Source of the DNA: Desulfurellales bacterium
Lineage (GTDB): Bacteria > Campylobacterota_A > Desulfurellia > Desulfurellales > Hippeaceae
Reading direction: 5' to 3'
Assembly (NCBI GenBank): GCA_027035575.1
Contig: JALVUQ010000008.1
Span: 1 to 64,000, forward strand
DNA length: 64,000 nt
The notes below the pieces were generated by a model that saw only the letters and a program-made list of their open reading frames with translations, was not told the DNA's origin and ran no database searches. The translations under genes were made by a program, and so were the position numbers. Positions 1 to 8,201 of the stretch are shown here, piece after piece (position 1 is the first letter of the stretch; each line of letters starts with the position of its first letter).

Positions 1-1145
1 TTTTTATAAGGTGCGACTTTAACGTGCCTATGGACGATAACTCCAATATTACCGATGACAACAGAATAAAGCAGGCGTTATATACGATAAAATACGCAAT
101 AGACAACAAAGCAAAGGTTGTTTTAAGTAGTCATTTGGGAAGACCAAAAGGAGTAAGAAAACCGGAGTATTCTCTTCTTCCGGTGGCAAAAAGGTTATCC
201 ACGCTTTTGGACAGGAAAGTCGATTTTGTAGAGGATTGCATAGGCGATAGGGTTAAGACAAAAATAAATTCTATGAAACCGGGTGATGTTTTACTCCTTG
301 AAAACCTTAGGTTCTATGAAGGCGAGGAGAAAAATTCCGAGGATTTTGCAGAAAAACTCTTGCAGCTTTTCGATGTCTATGTAAATAATGCTTTCGGTGT
401 TTGCCACAGAAAGCACGCATCTGTCTATGCTCTGCCGAAAATAGCAAAAACTGCCGTCGGCGGTTTCTTGCTTAAAAAAGAGATTGAATACTTTAATAAA
501 ATACTCAATGCAAAAGACAGACCGTTTGTCGCCATTGTAGGCGGAGCAAAGGTCTCAGGCAAACTTGAATGTTTAAAAAATCTTATAAATAAAGCCGATA
601 AAATTATCATAGGCGGTGCTCAGGCTTTCACCTTTTTGAAGGCTGTGGGTTATGAAGTCGGGCAAAGCCTCGTTGAGGACGAATTGATTCCGGCTGCTTC
701 GGAGATTCTCAAAACGGCGAAGGATAAAAATGTAAAGTTCTATCTGCCTGTCGATTTTGTATGTTCCAAAGATATTAAGGATACGTTGAACTACATAACG
801 GTCGGATATCAGGAAATTCCTAAGGATATGATGGGTTTGGATATAGGTGAGGCTTCCATTAAGCTGTTTCAAGAGGTTATAGAAGACGCCAAGGTTATCG
901 TATGGAACGGACCAATGGGCGTTTTTGAGGTTGATGCATTTGCCAACGGAACAAAAAAAATAGCCAAAATAATAGGCGAGAGCAAGGCTTTGAGTGTAGT
1001 TGGCGGCGGTGATACGGCTGAAGCGGTTGAAATTGCCGGGGAAAGTAATAATATGAGCTACATATCAACAGGTGGCGGTGCATCTCTTGAGATACTCGAA
1101 GGCAAAAAGCTCCCCGCTATAGAGATTTTGGAGGAAAAGGTGTGA
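1..1145 (+). CDS. pgk: Phosphoglycerate kinase, 5' end cut by window edge
   Basis: Interconverts 1,3-bisphosphoglycerate + ADP and 3-phosphoglycerate + ATP in the cytosol; in an acetate user it would run mainly towards gluconeogenesis. The reading frame is open from base 3, and the first visible residues FIRCDFNVPMDD are the conserved N-terminal substrate-binding segment, so about 15-20 residues lie off the left edge. Also visible are SSHLGRPKG, LENLRFYEGE, GGAKVSGK and, near the end, the nucleotide-binding VGGGDTAEA and STGGGASLE. The usual NDAFG reads NNAFG here, a mild variation. The stop overlaps the tpiA start by 4 bp, so the two are translationally coupled. Confidence 0.97.
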   Translation, partial: FIRCDFNVPMDDNSNITDDNRIKQALYTIKYAIDNKAKVVLSSHLGRPKGVRKPEYSLLPVAKRLSTLLDRKVDFVEDCIGDRVKTKINSMKPGDVLLLENLRFYEGEEKNSEDFAEKLLQLFDVYVNNAFGVCHRKHASVYALPKIAKTAVGGFLLKKEIEYFNKILNAKDRPFVAIVGGAKVSGKLECLKNLINKADKIIIGGAQAFTFLKAVGYEVGQSLVEDELIPAASEILKTAKDKNVKFYLPVDFVCSKDIKDTLNYITVGYQEIPKDMMGLDIGEASIKLFQEVIEDAKVIVWNGPMGVFEVDAFANGTKKIAKIIGESKALSVVGGGDTAEAVEIAGESNNMSYISTGGGASLEILEGKKLPAIEILEEKV

Positions 1146-1870
1146 AAAATATTGTTGCAGCAAATTGGAAGATGAATTTTGACATAGAAAAAGCCCAAAA
1201 CGTTGCAAAAAAAATGGCTGAAACTATCGATACAAAAGCCATTGATGTTGTTGTGTGTCCGCCCTTTACACACCTTGACAGGCTTGAGGAGGTTTTTTCA
1301 TCAAGCGTTATAAAGCTCGGTGCTCAAAATATGTACTTTGAGGAAAAAGGGGCATTTACCGGAGAAATATCGCCTGCAATGCTTCAATCGATAGGCTGTG
1401 AATATGTCATTTTAGGACACTCCGAGCGCAGACACATATTTTATGAGGATGACGAGCTTATAAATAAAAAAGTCAAAAGCGCAAAAAAGTACGGTTTCAA
1501 CGTTATCTTGTGTGTCGGAGAAACGCTTGAAGAAAGAGAAAACGGCAGGGCGTTTGATGTTGTTAAAACTCAACTGCAAAAAGGGCTTGACGGCGTTGAC
1601 AGGCAAAATGTTATAGTTGCTTATGAGCCCGTTTGGGCGATTGGCACGGGTGTTTCGGCAGATAGAGACACAATAGAAGAGATTCATAAATTTATTCGAC
1701 AAGCAGAAAGCGACGTGCCTATTCTATACGGCGGAAGCGTTAAAGCAAAAAATGCCGCGGAGATTGCCGCAATAGGTGATGTGAACGGTTTTTTGGTGGG
1801 CTCGGCTTCCCTTGATGCCGATGAGTTTAAAAAAATAATAGATGAATTTATAAAAACAAAAGGAGTTTGA
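1142..1870 (+). CDS. tpiA: Triosephosphate isomerase
   Basis: Interconverts dihydroxyacetone phosphate and glyceraldehyde 3-phosphate. The 242-residue TIM barrel has the normal family length. It carries NWKMN with catalytic Lys10, the electrophilic histidine His93 in GHSERR, the catalytic base Glu162 in YEPVWAIGTG, and the phosphate-binding YGGSVKAKNA near the end. It starts with GTG inside the end of pgk (4 bp overlap). secG follows 3 bp after the stop. The pgk-tpiA-secG order is common in bacteria, and here the three look like one transcript. Confidence 0.97.
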   Translation: MKNIVAANWKMNFDIEKAQNVAKKMAETIDTKAIDVVVCPPFTHLDRLEEVFSSSVIKLGAQNMYFEEKGAFTGEISPAMLQSIGCEYVILGHSERRHIFYEDDELINKKVKSAKKYGFNVILCVGETLEERENGRAFDVVKTQLQKGLDGVDRQNVIVAYEPVWAIGTGVSADRDTIEEIHKFIRQAESDVPILYGGSVKAKNAAEIAAIGDVNGFLVGSASLDADEFKKIIDEFIKTKGV

Positions 1871-1873
1871 AGT

Positions 1874-2224
1874 ATGCTTACTATTTTGATAATAGCTCAA
1901 ATTATACTGGCTTTTATACTGGTAACGATTATTTTGCTGCAGAAAGGAAAGGGTGCGGAGATGGGTGTCTCCTTCGGGGCGGGAGCTTCAGATACCCTTT
2001 TTGGCTCCTCCGGTCCTATGTCTTTTATGGCAAAGCTGACCTGGGGTTTATCTTTCCTGTTTATGCTCAATTCGGCCGGCATCTCTTATATGATTTACAA
2101 CTCAAACACAGCCTCAATGATTAAAAATGTACCAGCGGCAACCAAAAAGCAGAATGCCGTAGAGGTGAAGATACCGACTAAAGCCAAGCCGAAAAATACA
2201 AATGGTGCGCCGATTACTAAATAG
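1874..2224 (+). CDS. secG: Protein translocase subunit SecG
   Basis: Small auxiliary subunit of the SecYEG channel in the inner membrane. The protein has 116 residues: a first hydrophobic helix at about 2-21, the conserved cytoplasmic loop LLQKGKGAEMGVSFGAG, a second helix at about 52-73, and a charged lysine-rich tail. AGGAG lies 8 bp before the ATG. It follows tpiA directly, as in many genomes. Its last 23 bases overlap the start of the binding-protein gene downstream in another frame. Confidence 0.93.
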   Translation: MLTILIIAQIILAFILVTIILLQKGKGAEMGVSFGAGASDTLFGSSGPMSFMAKLTWGLSFLFMLNSAGISYMIYNSNTASMIKNVPAATKKQNAVEVKIPTKAKPKNTNGAPITK

Positions 2225-3764
2225 CCACATTTCAATCGGGTTTATTTTAACCCTCTCTTTTATATTTTCGCCAGGCTCGATTTATGCAAAAAGCGTAATT
2301 AATTTTTCGTTGGGCGCTCAACCCAAAAGGCTTATACCGTTTCTTGCCGCAGACTCTGCGAGCGGCGAGATTTCTTCCTATATTTTCAACGGACTGCTAA
2401 AGTTTGATAAAAATATGAATATCGTCGGAGATTTGGCAAAAAGCTATGAAATAAAAAATTCGGGTAAAACCATAGTTTTCCATTTGAGAAAGAATGTGTT
2501 ATGGCAAGACGGTGTTCCTTTCACCGCCGACGATGTCATATTTACCTACAAAACGATTGTAAATAAAAACACGCCTACACCCTATGCGGGCCAATATAAA
2601 ATTATCAAATCAATTAAAAAAGTTAATAACTACACGGTTGAGGTCAACTATCTCTACCCTTTTGCTCCGGCTTTGTACTCTTGGATGATGGGTATTGTGC
2701 CGAAACACCTGCTTAAAAACGTTAAAAATATTGCCACCTGCAAGTTTAACAGAAAACCTATAGGAACCGGACCCTATATTTTAAAAAAGTGGAAAACATC
2801 GCAGTATCTCATACTTGATGCAAACAAAAGATATTTTTTGCACAAACCGTATATAGATGAAATTTTCGACAGAATAATACCCGATAAAACCACAAACCTT
2901 TTGGAGTTGAAAAGGGGCTCCATAGACTTAATGAACCTTTCGCCTCTTGAGTATAAATTTGAGATGAATAACTTTATCAAAAAACACTACAGGGTATATT
3001 TTGAGCCCTCGTCCTCCTACACATATCTCGGTTTTAATTTGAGAGAGAAGCTCTTTAGTAATTTAATGGTAAGAAAAGCCATATGTATGGCAATCAATCG
3101 TCGTCAGATAAATAAAACAATACTTCTTGGCTACGGAGTGGTTGCAGACTCCATATACCCGAAAAACTCTCCCTTCTTTGTTAAAAAAACCATCTGCGGC
3201 TACAACCCGAAAGAAGCATTGAAAATATTGGGAAAACTGGGGTGGCATAGGAAAAAAGACGGAATTTTATACAAAGGCTCAACACCGTTTGAGTTTACAA
3301 TATACACAAACGAGGGGAATTCTCAAAGAAAGTATGCTGCAATTATGGTGCAGGAGTATTTAAGAAGAATAGGAATAAGAGCAAAATTAAGGATACTCGA
3401 ATGGCAGGCTTTTTTAAATATGGTGAACGAAAGGCACTTTGATGCGGTTATACTGGGCTGGCAGCTCGGCGCAAACCCAGACCAATACTCAATATGGGAT
3501 TCAAAGAGCGATTTTAAAGGCGGATTTAACTTTGTAGGCTACCGTAACAAAGAGGTGGACAGACTGATAGAACTCGGCAGAAGGACATTTAATAAAAAAG
3601 AGAGAAGAAAGATATATTTAAAAATAAACAGACTCATAGTTTCTGATTTTCCCTACATTTTTCTATACTATCCGACGAGCATCACTGTTGTTAATAAAAA
3701 GTTCAAAGGCATACATCCGGCAAAAGCAGGAATAATGTATAACTTTATAGAGTGGAGAGAATAG
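2202..3764 (+). CDS. ABC transporter oligopeptide-type substrate-binding protein (SBP_bac_5)
   Basis: A 520-residue periplasmic binding protein of the DppA/OppA class. A signal peptide spans about residues 8-29 and ends in SIYAKS. The body has the family pattern LAKSYEIKNSGKTIVFHLR, WQDGVPFTADDVIFTY and GTGPYILKKW. The substrate is unknown; peptides, nickel chelates or sugars are all possible in this family. No permease or ATPase gene is adjacent, so it must work with components encoded elsewhere. The start overlaps the end of secG by 23 bp; an in-frame GTG one codon later is also possible. No strong ribosome-binding site is visible, consistent with coupling to secG. The gene ends next to a converging gene. 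Confidence 0.88.
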   Translation: MVRRLLNSHISIGFILTLSFIFSPGSIYAKSVINFSLGAQPKRLIPFLAADSASGEISSYIFNGLLKFDKNMNIVGDLAKSYEIKNSGKTIVFHLRKNVLWQDGVPFTADDVIFTYKTIVNKNTPTPYAGQYKIIKSIKKVNNYTVEVNYLYPFAPALYSWMMGIVPKHLLKNVKNIATCKFNRKPIGTGPYILKKWKTSQYLILDANKRYFLHKPYIDEIFDRIIPDKTTNLLELKRGSIDLMNLSPLEYKFEMNNFIKKHYRVYFEPSSSYTYLGFNLREKLFSNLMVRKAICMAINRRQINKTILLGYGVVADSIYPKNSPFFVKKTICGYNPKEALKILGKLGWHRKKDGILYKGSTPFEFTIYTNEGNSQRKYAAIMVQEYLRRIGIRAKLRILEWQAFLNMVNERHFDAVILGWQLGANPDQYSIWDSKSDFKGGFNFVGYRNKEVDRLIELGRRTFNKKERRKIYLKINRLIVSDFPYIFLYYPTSITVVNKKFKGIHPAKAGIMYNFIEWRE

Positions 3765-3765
3765 G

Positions 3766-4539
3766 CTATTTACATTTTTCGCCTATCGTGCAAAAGTCCT
3801 TTTTATCCTTAAAAACCGAGTTATAGAGATTGTTGCTCGGTATGTTTTTCTTATTTAAAAAGTATTGAAGAATATTCCGCTCGCCAACTATAATCTTTTT
3901 TTCATTTTTTTTATTTATTATCAAAAGCGGAACTTCTTTAATATTCAGGCTTTTTAACAAACTTGCACAGCTGTCGGCTTCAATCGTACAAATATTGATT
4001 TTATGTTTTTTTGCCTGTGTTATAACCTCTTCACAATGCGGGCAGCTTTGTTTGTATATCAAAACAAGAGGTTTGTTTAATGGCGGTATATTAGGAGTCT
4101 GAGGCTTCAAAATATAAAACAAAAACAGTATCACACCAAAAGACACAAAGCCCCATATTACATAAAAGCCCTTCTTGCTTAAACGTATAAGAGCCAATAT
4201 AACAAAAATGGAAAAAATCGATATGCAAAACAGACATATATGCTTCATTCTGAAGAATTGATAACCGACAAATACCCCTTCGGCACTCAACGATACGGAT
4301 AGAAGTTGGTCTAAAATAAGAGAGGAATTACGTATTTTGCCAATATTTAAAATAAGGATTGCAGCAAAAACTATCAGCCCGCCAATAACTATGATGTTAT
4401 CCGTATAACGAACGCTTTGAGAAATCAGTATGCATCCTTGAGTGGAGCACAGTCGTGAGTTAAACAGCTTTAATACGAGTTCAAGCAGGGTTAAAATGAT
4501 ACCGAGAGCACCAAAAAATGTGACAAACCTATCCTTCAT
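3766..4539 (-). CDS. VKOR-like membrane protein fused to a thioredoxin-fold domain
   Basis: A 257-residue membrane protein, probably a disulfide-bond-forming oxidase that hands electrons to quinone. About the first 145 residues hold four to five transmembrane helices with the cysteine pattern of vitamin K epoxide reductase homologues: Cys31/Cys36 in a loop and Cys102/Cys105 in a CLFC motif ahead of a helix. After a proline-rich linker (about 146-155), residues 157-230 look like a thioredoxin fold with CPHC at 166-169 and the cis-Pro loop EVPLL. A further cysteine pair, Cys250/Cys256, ends the protein. VKOR-Trx fusions are known from bacteria; the assignment here is by motif. The predicted transcription start falls almost on the ATG, and no ribosome-binding site is visible. 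Confidence 0.8.
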   Translation of the reverse strand: MKDRFVTFFGALGIILTLLELVLKLFNSRLCSTQGCILISQSVRYTDNIIVIGGLIVFAAILILNIGKIRNSSLILDQLLSVSLSAEGVFVGYQFFRMKHICLFCISIFSIFVILALIRLSKKGFYVIWGFVSFGVILFLFYILKPQTPNIPPLNKPLVLIYKQSCPHCEEVITQAKKHKINICTIEADSCASLLKSLNIKEVPLLIINKKNEKKIIVGERNILQYFLNKKNIPSNNLYNSVFKDKKDFCTIGEKCK

Positions 4540-4547
4540 AGGAAGAA

Positions 4548-4576
4548 ATTGTAATTTAAAAATACCGGATTGTCAA
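4548..4576 (-). promoter_or_regulatory. Sigma-70 promoter for the VKOR-like gene
   Basis: On the minus strand TTGACA (4576-4571), 17 bp, then TACAAT (4553-4548). Transcription would start about seven bases further on, near 4541, two bases before the ATG at 4539. The -35 box sits in the left half of a palindrome shared with the acs promoter. Confidence 0.65.
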
Positions 4577-4587
4577 AAATTTGACAA
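4570..4587. repeat. Perfect inverted repeat holding two divergent -35 boxes
   Basis: TTGTCAAA-AA-TTTGACAA, 8 bp arms with a 2 bp spacer. Each arm contains the TTGACA hexamer of one of the two divergent promoters (VKOR-like gene and acs). It may be only the geometric result of two back-to-back -35 boxes, or also a binding site for a dimeric regulator. Confidence 0.75.
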
Positions 4588-4609
4588 ATTTATGCTTTTT
4601 TGATATAAA
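4581..4609 (+). promoter_or_regulatory. Sigma-70 promoter for acs
   Basis: TTGACA (4581-4586), 17 bp, TATAAA (4604-4609). This is close to consensus, which fits a highly expressed acetate-activation gene. The leader to the chosen acs start would be about 55 bases. Confidence 0.7.
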
Positions 4610-4669
4610 TAGTTATATTTACATACTTTTCACAAAGAGCTACAAATCCATATGGGGGGGGTAAGTCAT

Positions 4670-6670
4670 ATGAGTTTAGACAAGTCTATTGATAGGGGCA
4701 TAATCATCACTCCTAATCCCGAATTTGTCAAAAAGGCGAATTTAGGGCCGAAAGAGTATGAGAGATTGACCAAATGGGCAGAGGATGATTTCGAGGGGTT
4801 TTGGGATTACTTTGCTAAAAACGAGATAACCTGGTTTGAACCGTACAAGAGTGTTTTAAACGATTCCAACGCGCCTTTCTTTAAGTTTTTTGAAGGAGGC
4901 AGGCTCAATATGTGCTACAACTGCGTGGACAGGCACGTAACAACAAGAAAAAAGAACAGGGCTGCCATTATTTGGGAAAACGAAAGGGGCGACAGCAGAA
5001 TTCTAACCTACCGAGAACTCCAATTCCAGGTAAATAAATTTGCAAACGTTCTCAAAACGCTCGGCACGAAAAAGGGTGATGTGGTTATAATCTATATGCC
5101 TATGATACCGGAGCTACCGATTGCTATGCTCGCTTGTGCAAAAATAGGGGCAATACACTCGGTTGTATTTGCCGGGCTGTCCGCTAACGCTTTAAAGGAA
5201 AGAATTGTTGATGCCGAAGCAAAAATAGTTATAACTGCCGACGGCGGATACAGGGGCGGAAAAACCATACCCTTAAAGGTTCATGTTGATGATGCCGTAA
5301 GAGAATTAAAACAGGTCAAATATGTTGTTGTGGCAAGGCATATACACAGCGATGTTCCTATGAAAACATTGAGAGACTTCTGGTGGCAGGATTTGATGAG
5401 CGATTCAGACTACGCAAATCCTCACTGCGAAGCCGAAGCTATGGATTCGGAAGACCCGCTGTTTATAATGTACACATCAGGCTCAACCGGAAAGCCAAAG
5501 GGCGTCGTCCACTCCACAGCCGGTTACTTGATTTGGAGGATATTGACGGCACGGTGGGTTTTTGATTTAAAAGAGGAAGATACCTTCTGGTCAACGGCAA
5601 ACATAGGATGGATTTCCGGGCATTCATATACGCTCTACGGACCTCTTTCCATAGGCTCGACAACATTTCTGTTTGAAGGAATACCAACATACCCTTCACC
5701 CGACCAGTGGTGGTATCTTGTTGAGAAGTACAGAATAAACGTTATGTACACGGCTCCGACAGCCATAAGGGCTTTAATGAGATACGGGGAAAGCTATACA
5801 AAAAACTACGATTTGTCTTCTTTGAGGCTTTTGACAACGGGCGGTGAAAGGTTAAATGAGGCTGCCTGGTTGTGGTATTACGAAAATGTAGGCTCTAAAA
5901 AATGCCCGATAATCGATGCGTACGGGCAGACAGAGACAGCCGGGCATATGATATCTTCTCTACCTGTTGTTAAACAAAAACCCGGTTCGGTAGGCATACC
6001 CGTTCCCGGCATTTTCCCGGATATTGTTGATGATAAAGGAGAAATCATTAAAGAACCCAACAAAAGGGGTTTTCTTGTACTCAAAAAACCTTGGCCCTCT
6101 ATGGTTAGAACGTTATGGAAAAACGACGAGGACTATGTGAAGTTTTATTGGGAAAAGTTCAACAACAAATACTACTATACAAGCGATATGGCATACAAGG
6201 ATGAAGACGGATATTTCTGGATGGAGGGCCGCTCTGACGATGTCATAAACGTTTCGGCGCACAGGATAGGCTGCTCTGAGGTTGAAAGCGCACTAACATC
6301 TTGCTCCATGGTAACGGAAGCGGCTGTTGTAGGAAAGCCGAACGAGATAACAGGAGAAGAGGTTTTCGCCTTCGTTGTGCTTAAAAAAGATGTTGACAAA
6401 ACAAAGCACGACGAGATAGTAAGAAAGCTCAGGGATTATGTCAGAGACCAGGTTTCACCGATAGCAAAACCTTCCGAAATAGTATTTGTTGACTCGCTGC
6501 CCAAAACACGCTCGGGCAAGGTTATGAGAAGGGTTTTAAAAGATATAGCCGCCGGCAAAGAGATACATCAGGATTTATCGACACTTGAGGATAAAACCGT
6601 TCTTGATAAACTCAAAGATGCCGTTGAAAATAGGGAATTGGATATTTTAAGGGGAAAAATCAAAAAATAA
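4670..6670 (+). CDS. acs: Acetyl-CoA synthetase, AMP-forming
   Basis: Activates acetate with ATP and CoA to acetyl-CoA, AMP and pyrophosphate; probably the entry point for acetate here. At 666 residues it has the family's full length. Diagnostic motifs are the P-loop-like [15 protein letters not shown], the adenylate-binding [11 protein letters not shown], the hinge region [16 protein letters not shown] and the C-terminal SGKVMRRVL, whose lysine is the usual regulatory acetylation site. I chose the ATG at 4670 because a run of eight G (4654-4661) lies 8 bp before it as a ribosome-binding site. An in-frame ATG at 4652 would place that run inside the gene and add MGGVSH. It has its own strong promoter and a terminator shared with the converging liv operon. 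Confidence 0.96.
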   Translation: MSLDKSIDRGIIITPNPEFVKKANLGPKEYERLTKWAEDDFEGFWDYFAKNEITWFEPYKSVLNDSNAPFFKFFEGGRLNMCYNCVDRHVTTRKKNRAAIIWENERGDSRILTYRELQFQVNKFANVLKTLGTKKGDVVIIYMPMIPELPIAMLACAKIGAIHSVVFAGLSANALKERIVDAEAKIVITADGGYRGGKTIPLKVHVDDAVRELKQVKYVVVARHIHSDVPMKTLRDFWWQDLMSDSDYANPHCEAEAMDSEDPLFIMYTSGSTGKPKGVVHSTAGYLIWRILTARWVFDLKEEDTFWSTANIGWISGHSYTLYGPLSIGSTTFLFEGIPTYPSPDQWWYLVEKYRINVMYTAPTAIRALMRYGESYTKNYDLSSLRLLTTGGERLNEAAWLWYYENVGSKKCPIIDAYGQTETAGHMISSLPVVKQKPGSVGIPVPGIFPDIVDDKGEIIKEPNKRGFLVLKKPWPSMVRTLWKNDEDYVKFYWEKFNNKYYYTSDMAYKDEDGYFWMEGRSDDVINVSAHRIGCSEVESALTSCSMVTEAAVVGKPNEITGEEVFAFVVLKKDVDKTKHDEIVRKLRDYVRDQVSPIAKPSEIVFVDSLPKTRSGKVMRRVLKDIAAGKEIHQDLSTLEDKTVLDKLKDAVENRELDILRGKIKK

Positions 6671-6697
6671 AAGCCGCTTGGTTAAGCGGCTTTTTTG
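6671..6697. terminator. Bidirectional intrinsic terminator between acs and livF
   Basis: A perfect 7 bp stem GCCGCTT/AAGCGGC with a 4-base loop, followed by T6 on the plus strand. An A-rich stretch on the other side gives a T tract on the minus strand. It serves both acs (+) and the liv operon (-). Confidence 0.9.
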
Positions 6698-6710
6698 CTG
6701 GGAGTTGAAT

Positions 6711-7433
6711 TTATTTTTTCTTACCGAGATATGCTTCTTGAATATCGGGAGATTCAAGAAGCTCTTTAGAGGTTCCCTGTGCCACAATCTTGCCGACCTC
6801 CAAAACATAGCCTCTGTCCGCCAGCTTCAGCGCCGCTTTTGCATTTTGCTCAACCAACAGCACGGTCACCCCTGAGTGCTTTATCTGCTTTATTGTTTCA
6901 AATATGGTTTTGACAAGAACAGGTGCAAGACCGAGGCTCGGTTCGTCCAACAGCAGCATTTCCGGCTCACTCATCAAAGCTCTGCCTATAGCCAACATCT
7001 GCTGTTCTCCGCCCGAAAGCGTTCCCGCAAGCTGCTTCTTTCTTTCTTTTAACCTCGGAAAAAGTTCGTAAATCCAGGAAAGCGTCGCCATATTAATCGT
7101 TTTTTTACTGTATGCTCCGAGTTTCAAATTTTCCTCAACCGTCAACGTTCCAAAGACCCTCCTGCCTTCAGGTGCCTGACTTATCCCCAAACCGACTATG
7201 TCGTGTGCCGGGATTGATGTTAGTTCAAGCTCTTTATACCTGATACTGCCGGATTTTGCCTTCAAAAGACCGCTGATTGTCCTAAGAGTGGTGGTTTTAC
7301 CGGCTCCGTTTGCTCCCAAAATCGTAACCACCTCGCCTTTATAAACATCAAAGGATATTCCTTTTACAGCTTCGATGCTGCCGTATGAAACCTGCAAATC
7401 CTCAACTATCATCAATTTTTCTTTTTCACTCAT
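6711..7433 (-). CDS. livF: Branched-chain amino-acid type ABC transporter ATPase LivF
   Basis: One of two cytoplasmic ATPases of a Liv-type importer. It has Walker A GANGAGKTT, the LivF-typical Q-loop region SQAPEGRRVF, signature LSGGEQQMLAIGRAL, Walker B LLLDEPSLGLAP and a switch histidine region replaced by LLVEQNA, as is normal for LivF. I place the start at the ATG at 7433 because GAGG lies just upstream at a proper distance; the ATG at 7439 would abut that GAGG. It overlaps the end of livG. It is the last gene of livK-livH-livM-livG-livF. Confidence 0.92.
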   Translation of the reverse strand: MSEKEKLMIVEDLQVSYGSIEAVKGISFDVYKGEVVTILGANGAGKTTTLRTISGLLKAKSGSIRYKELELTSIPAHDIVGLGISQAPEGRRVFGTLTVEENLKLGAYSKKTINMATLSWIYELFPRLKERKKQLAGTLSGGEQQMLAIGRALMSEPEMLLLDEPSLGLAPVLVKTIFETIKQIKHSGVTVLLVEQNAKAALKLADRGYVLEVGKIVAQGTSKELLESPDIQEAYLGKKK

Positions 7434-8196
7434 CTTCATCCTCGCGGCCCAAATATGCCTCTATAACCTTTGGGTTGTTTTGAATTTCCTCAGGAAGTCC
7501 TTCGGCAATCTTTTTACCGAAGTTTAAGACGCTTATATACTCCGTAAGATTCATCACCAAGTCCATATTGTGCTCTATAAGAAGAACCGTAATGCCCATA
7601 TCTCTTATTTTCTTGATGATGTTTACAAGCTCCATTCTTTCTTTATCGTTCAGTCCTGCGGCAGGCTCATCGAGTATCAAAAGTTCCGGCTCGGTTGCCA
7701 AAGCCCTTGCCATCTCTATTTTTCGCTGAATACCGTACGGTTGGCTTGATGCCGGCAGCTCCGCATAAGGCATAAGGTCGAATAACTCCATATAGTTTTT
7801 CACCTTCAACCAATTTTCTTTCTCGTCCTTTGCAAAAAACGGAGTATGTATAATGCCGTGCCACCAGTGCTGTTTACTTCTGAAGTGCCTGCCTGATATT
7901 ATGTTTTCCGCAACACTCATCTGCCCGAACAGCCTTATGGTTTGAAATGTCCTGACTATTCCGAGATTTGCTATAATATGCGAAGATAAACCCGTTATAT
8001 CCCTATCCTTAAATATTATTTTTCCGTGTTCCGGTTTGTAAACACCTGTTATACAGTTAAAAACAGTTGTTTTTCCGGCTCCGTTCGGACCTATTATGCC
8101 GTAGATTTGACCTTTTTGTATGGTGATACTTAAAGCATCAACGGCAACAAGCCCTCCGAAAATTTTTGTTACCTCTTTTAATTCAAGTAGAGCCAT
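7426..8196 (-). CDS. livG: Branched-chain amino-acid type ABC transporter ATPase LivG
   Basis: The second ATPase of the importer. It has Walker A GPNGAGKTT, the LivG hallmark RTFQTIRLFGQMSVAENI, and Walker B LLILDEPAAGLN. The signature segment reads PYGIQRKIEMARAL in place of the usual LSYGQQR form; this is a mild departure. LLIEHNMDLVM supplies the switch histidine. The ATG at 8196 (MALLELKEV) is preceded by AAGGA with a 9-base spacing. The ATG at 8202, which overlaps the livM stop, would have only 3 bases, so the later start is preferred. Confidence 0.92.
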   Translation of the reverse strand: MALLELKEVTKIFGGLVAVDALSITIQKGQIYGIIGPNGAGKTTVFNCITGVYKPEHGKIIFKDRDITGLSSHIIANLGIVRTFQTIRLFGQMSVAENIISGRHFRSKQHWWHGIIHTPFFAKDEKENWLKVKNYMELFDLMPYAELPASSQPYGIQRKIEMARALATEPELLILDEPAAGLNDKERMELVNIIKKIRDMGITVLLIEHNMDLVMNLTEYISVLNFGKKIAEGLPEEIQNNPKVIEAYLGREDEDE

Positions 8197-8201
8197 ACCC
8201 A

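Noticed and set aside
1867-2124. Alternative frame over secG
   Set aside because: It is a shadow of secG with no family pattern; the secG frame carries the conserved loop.
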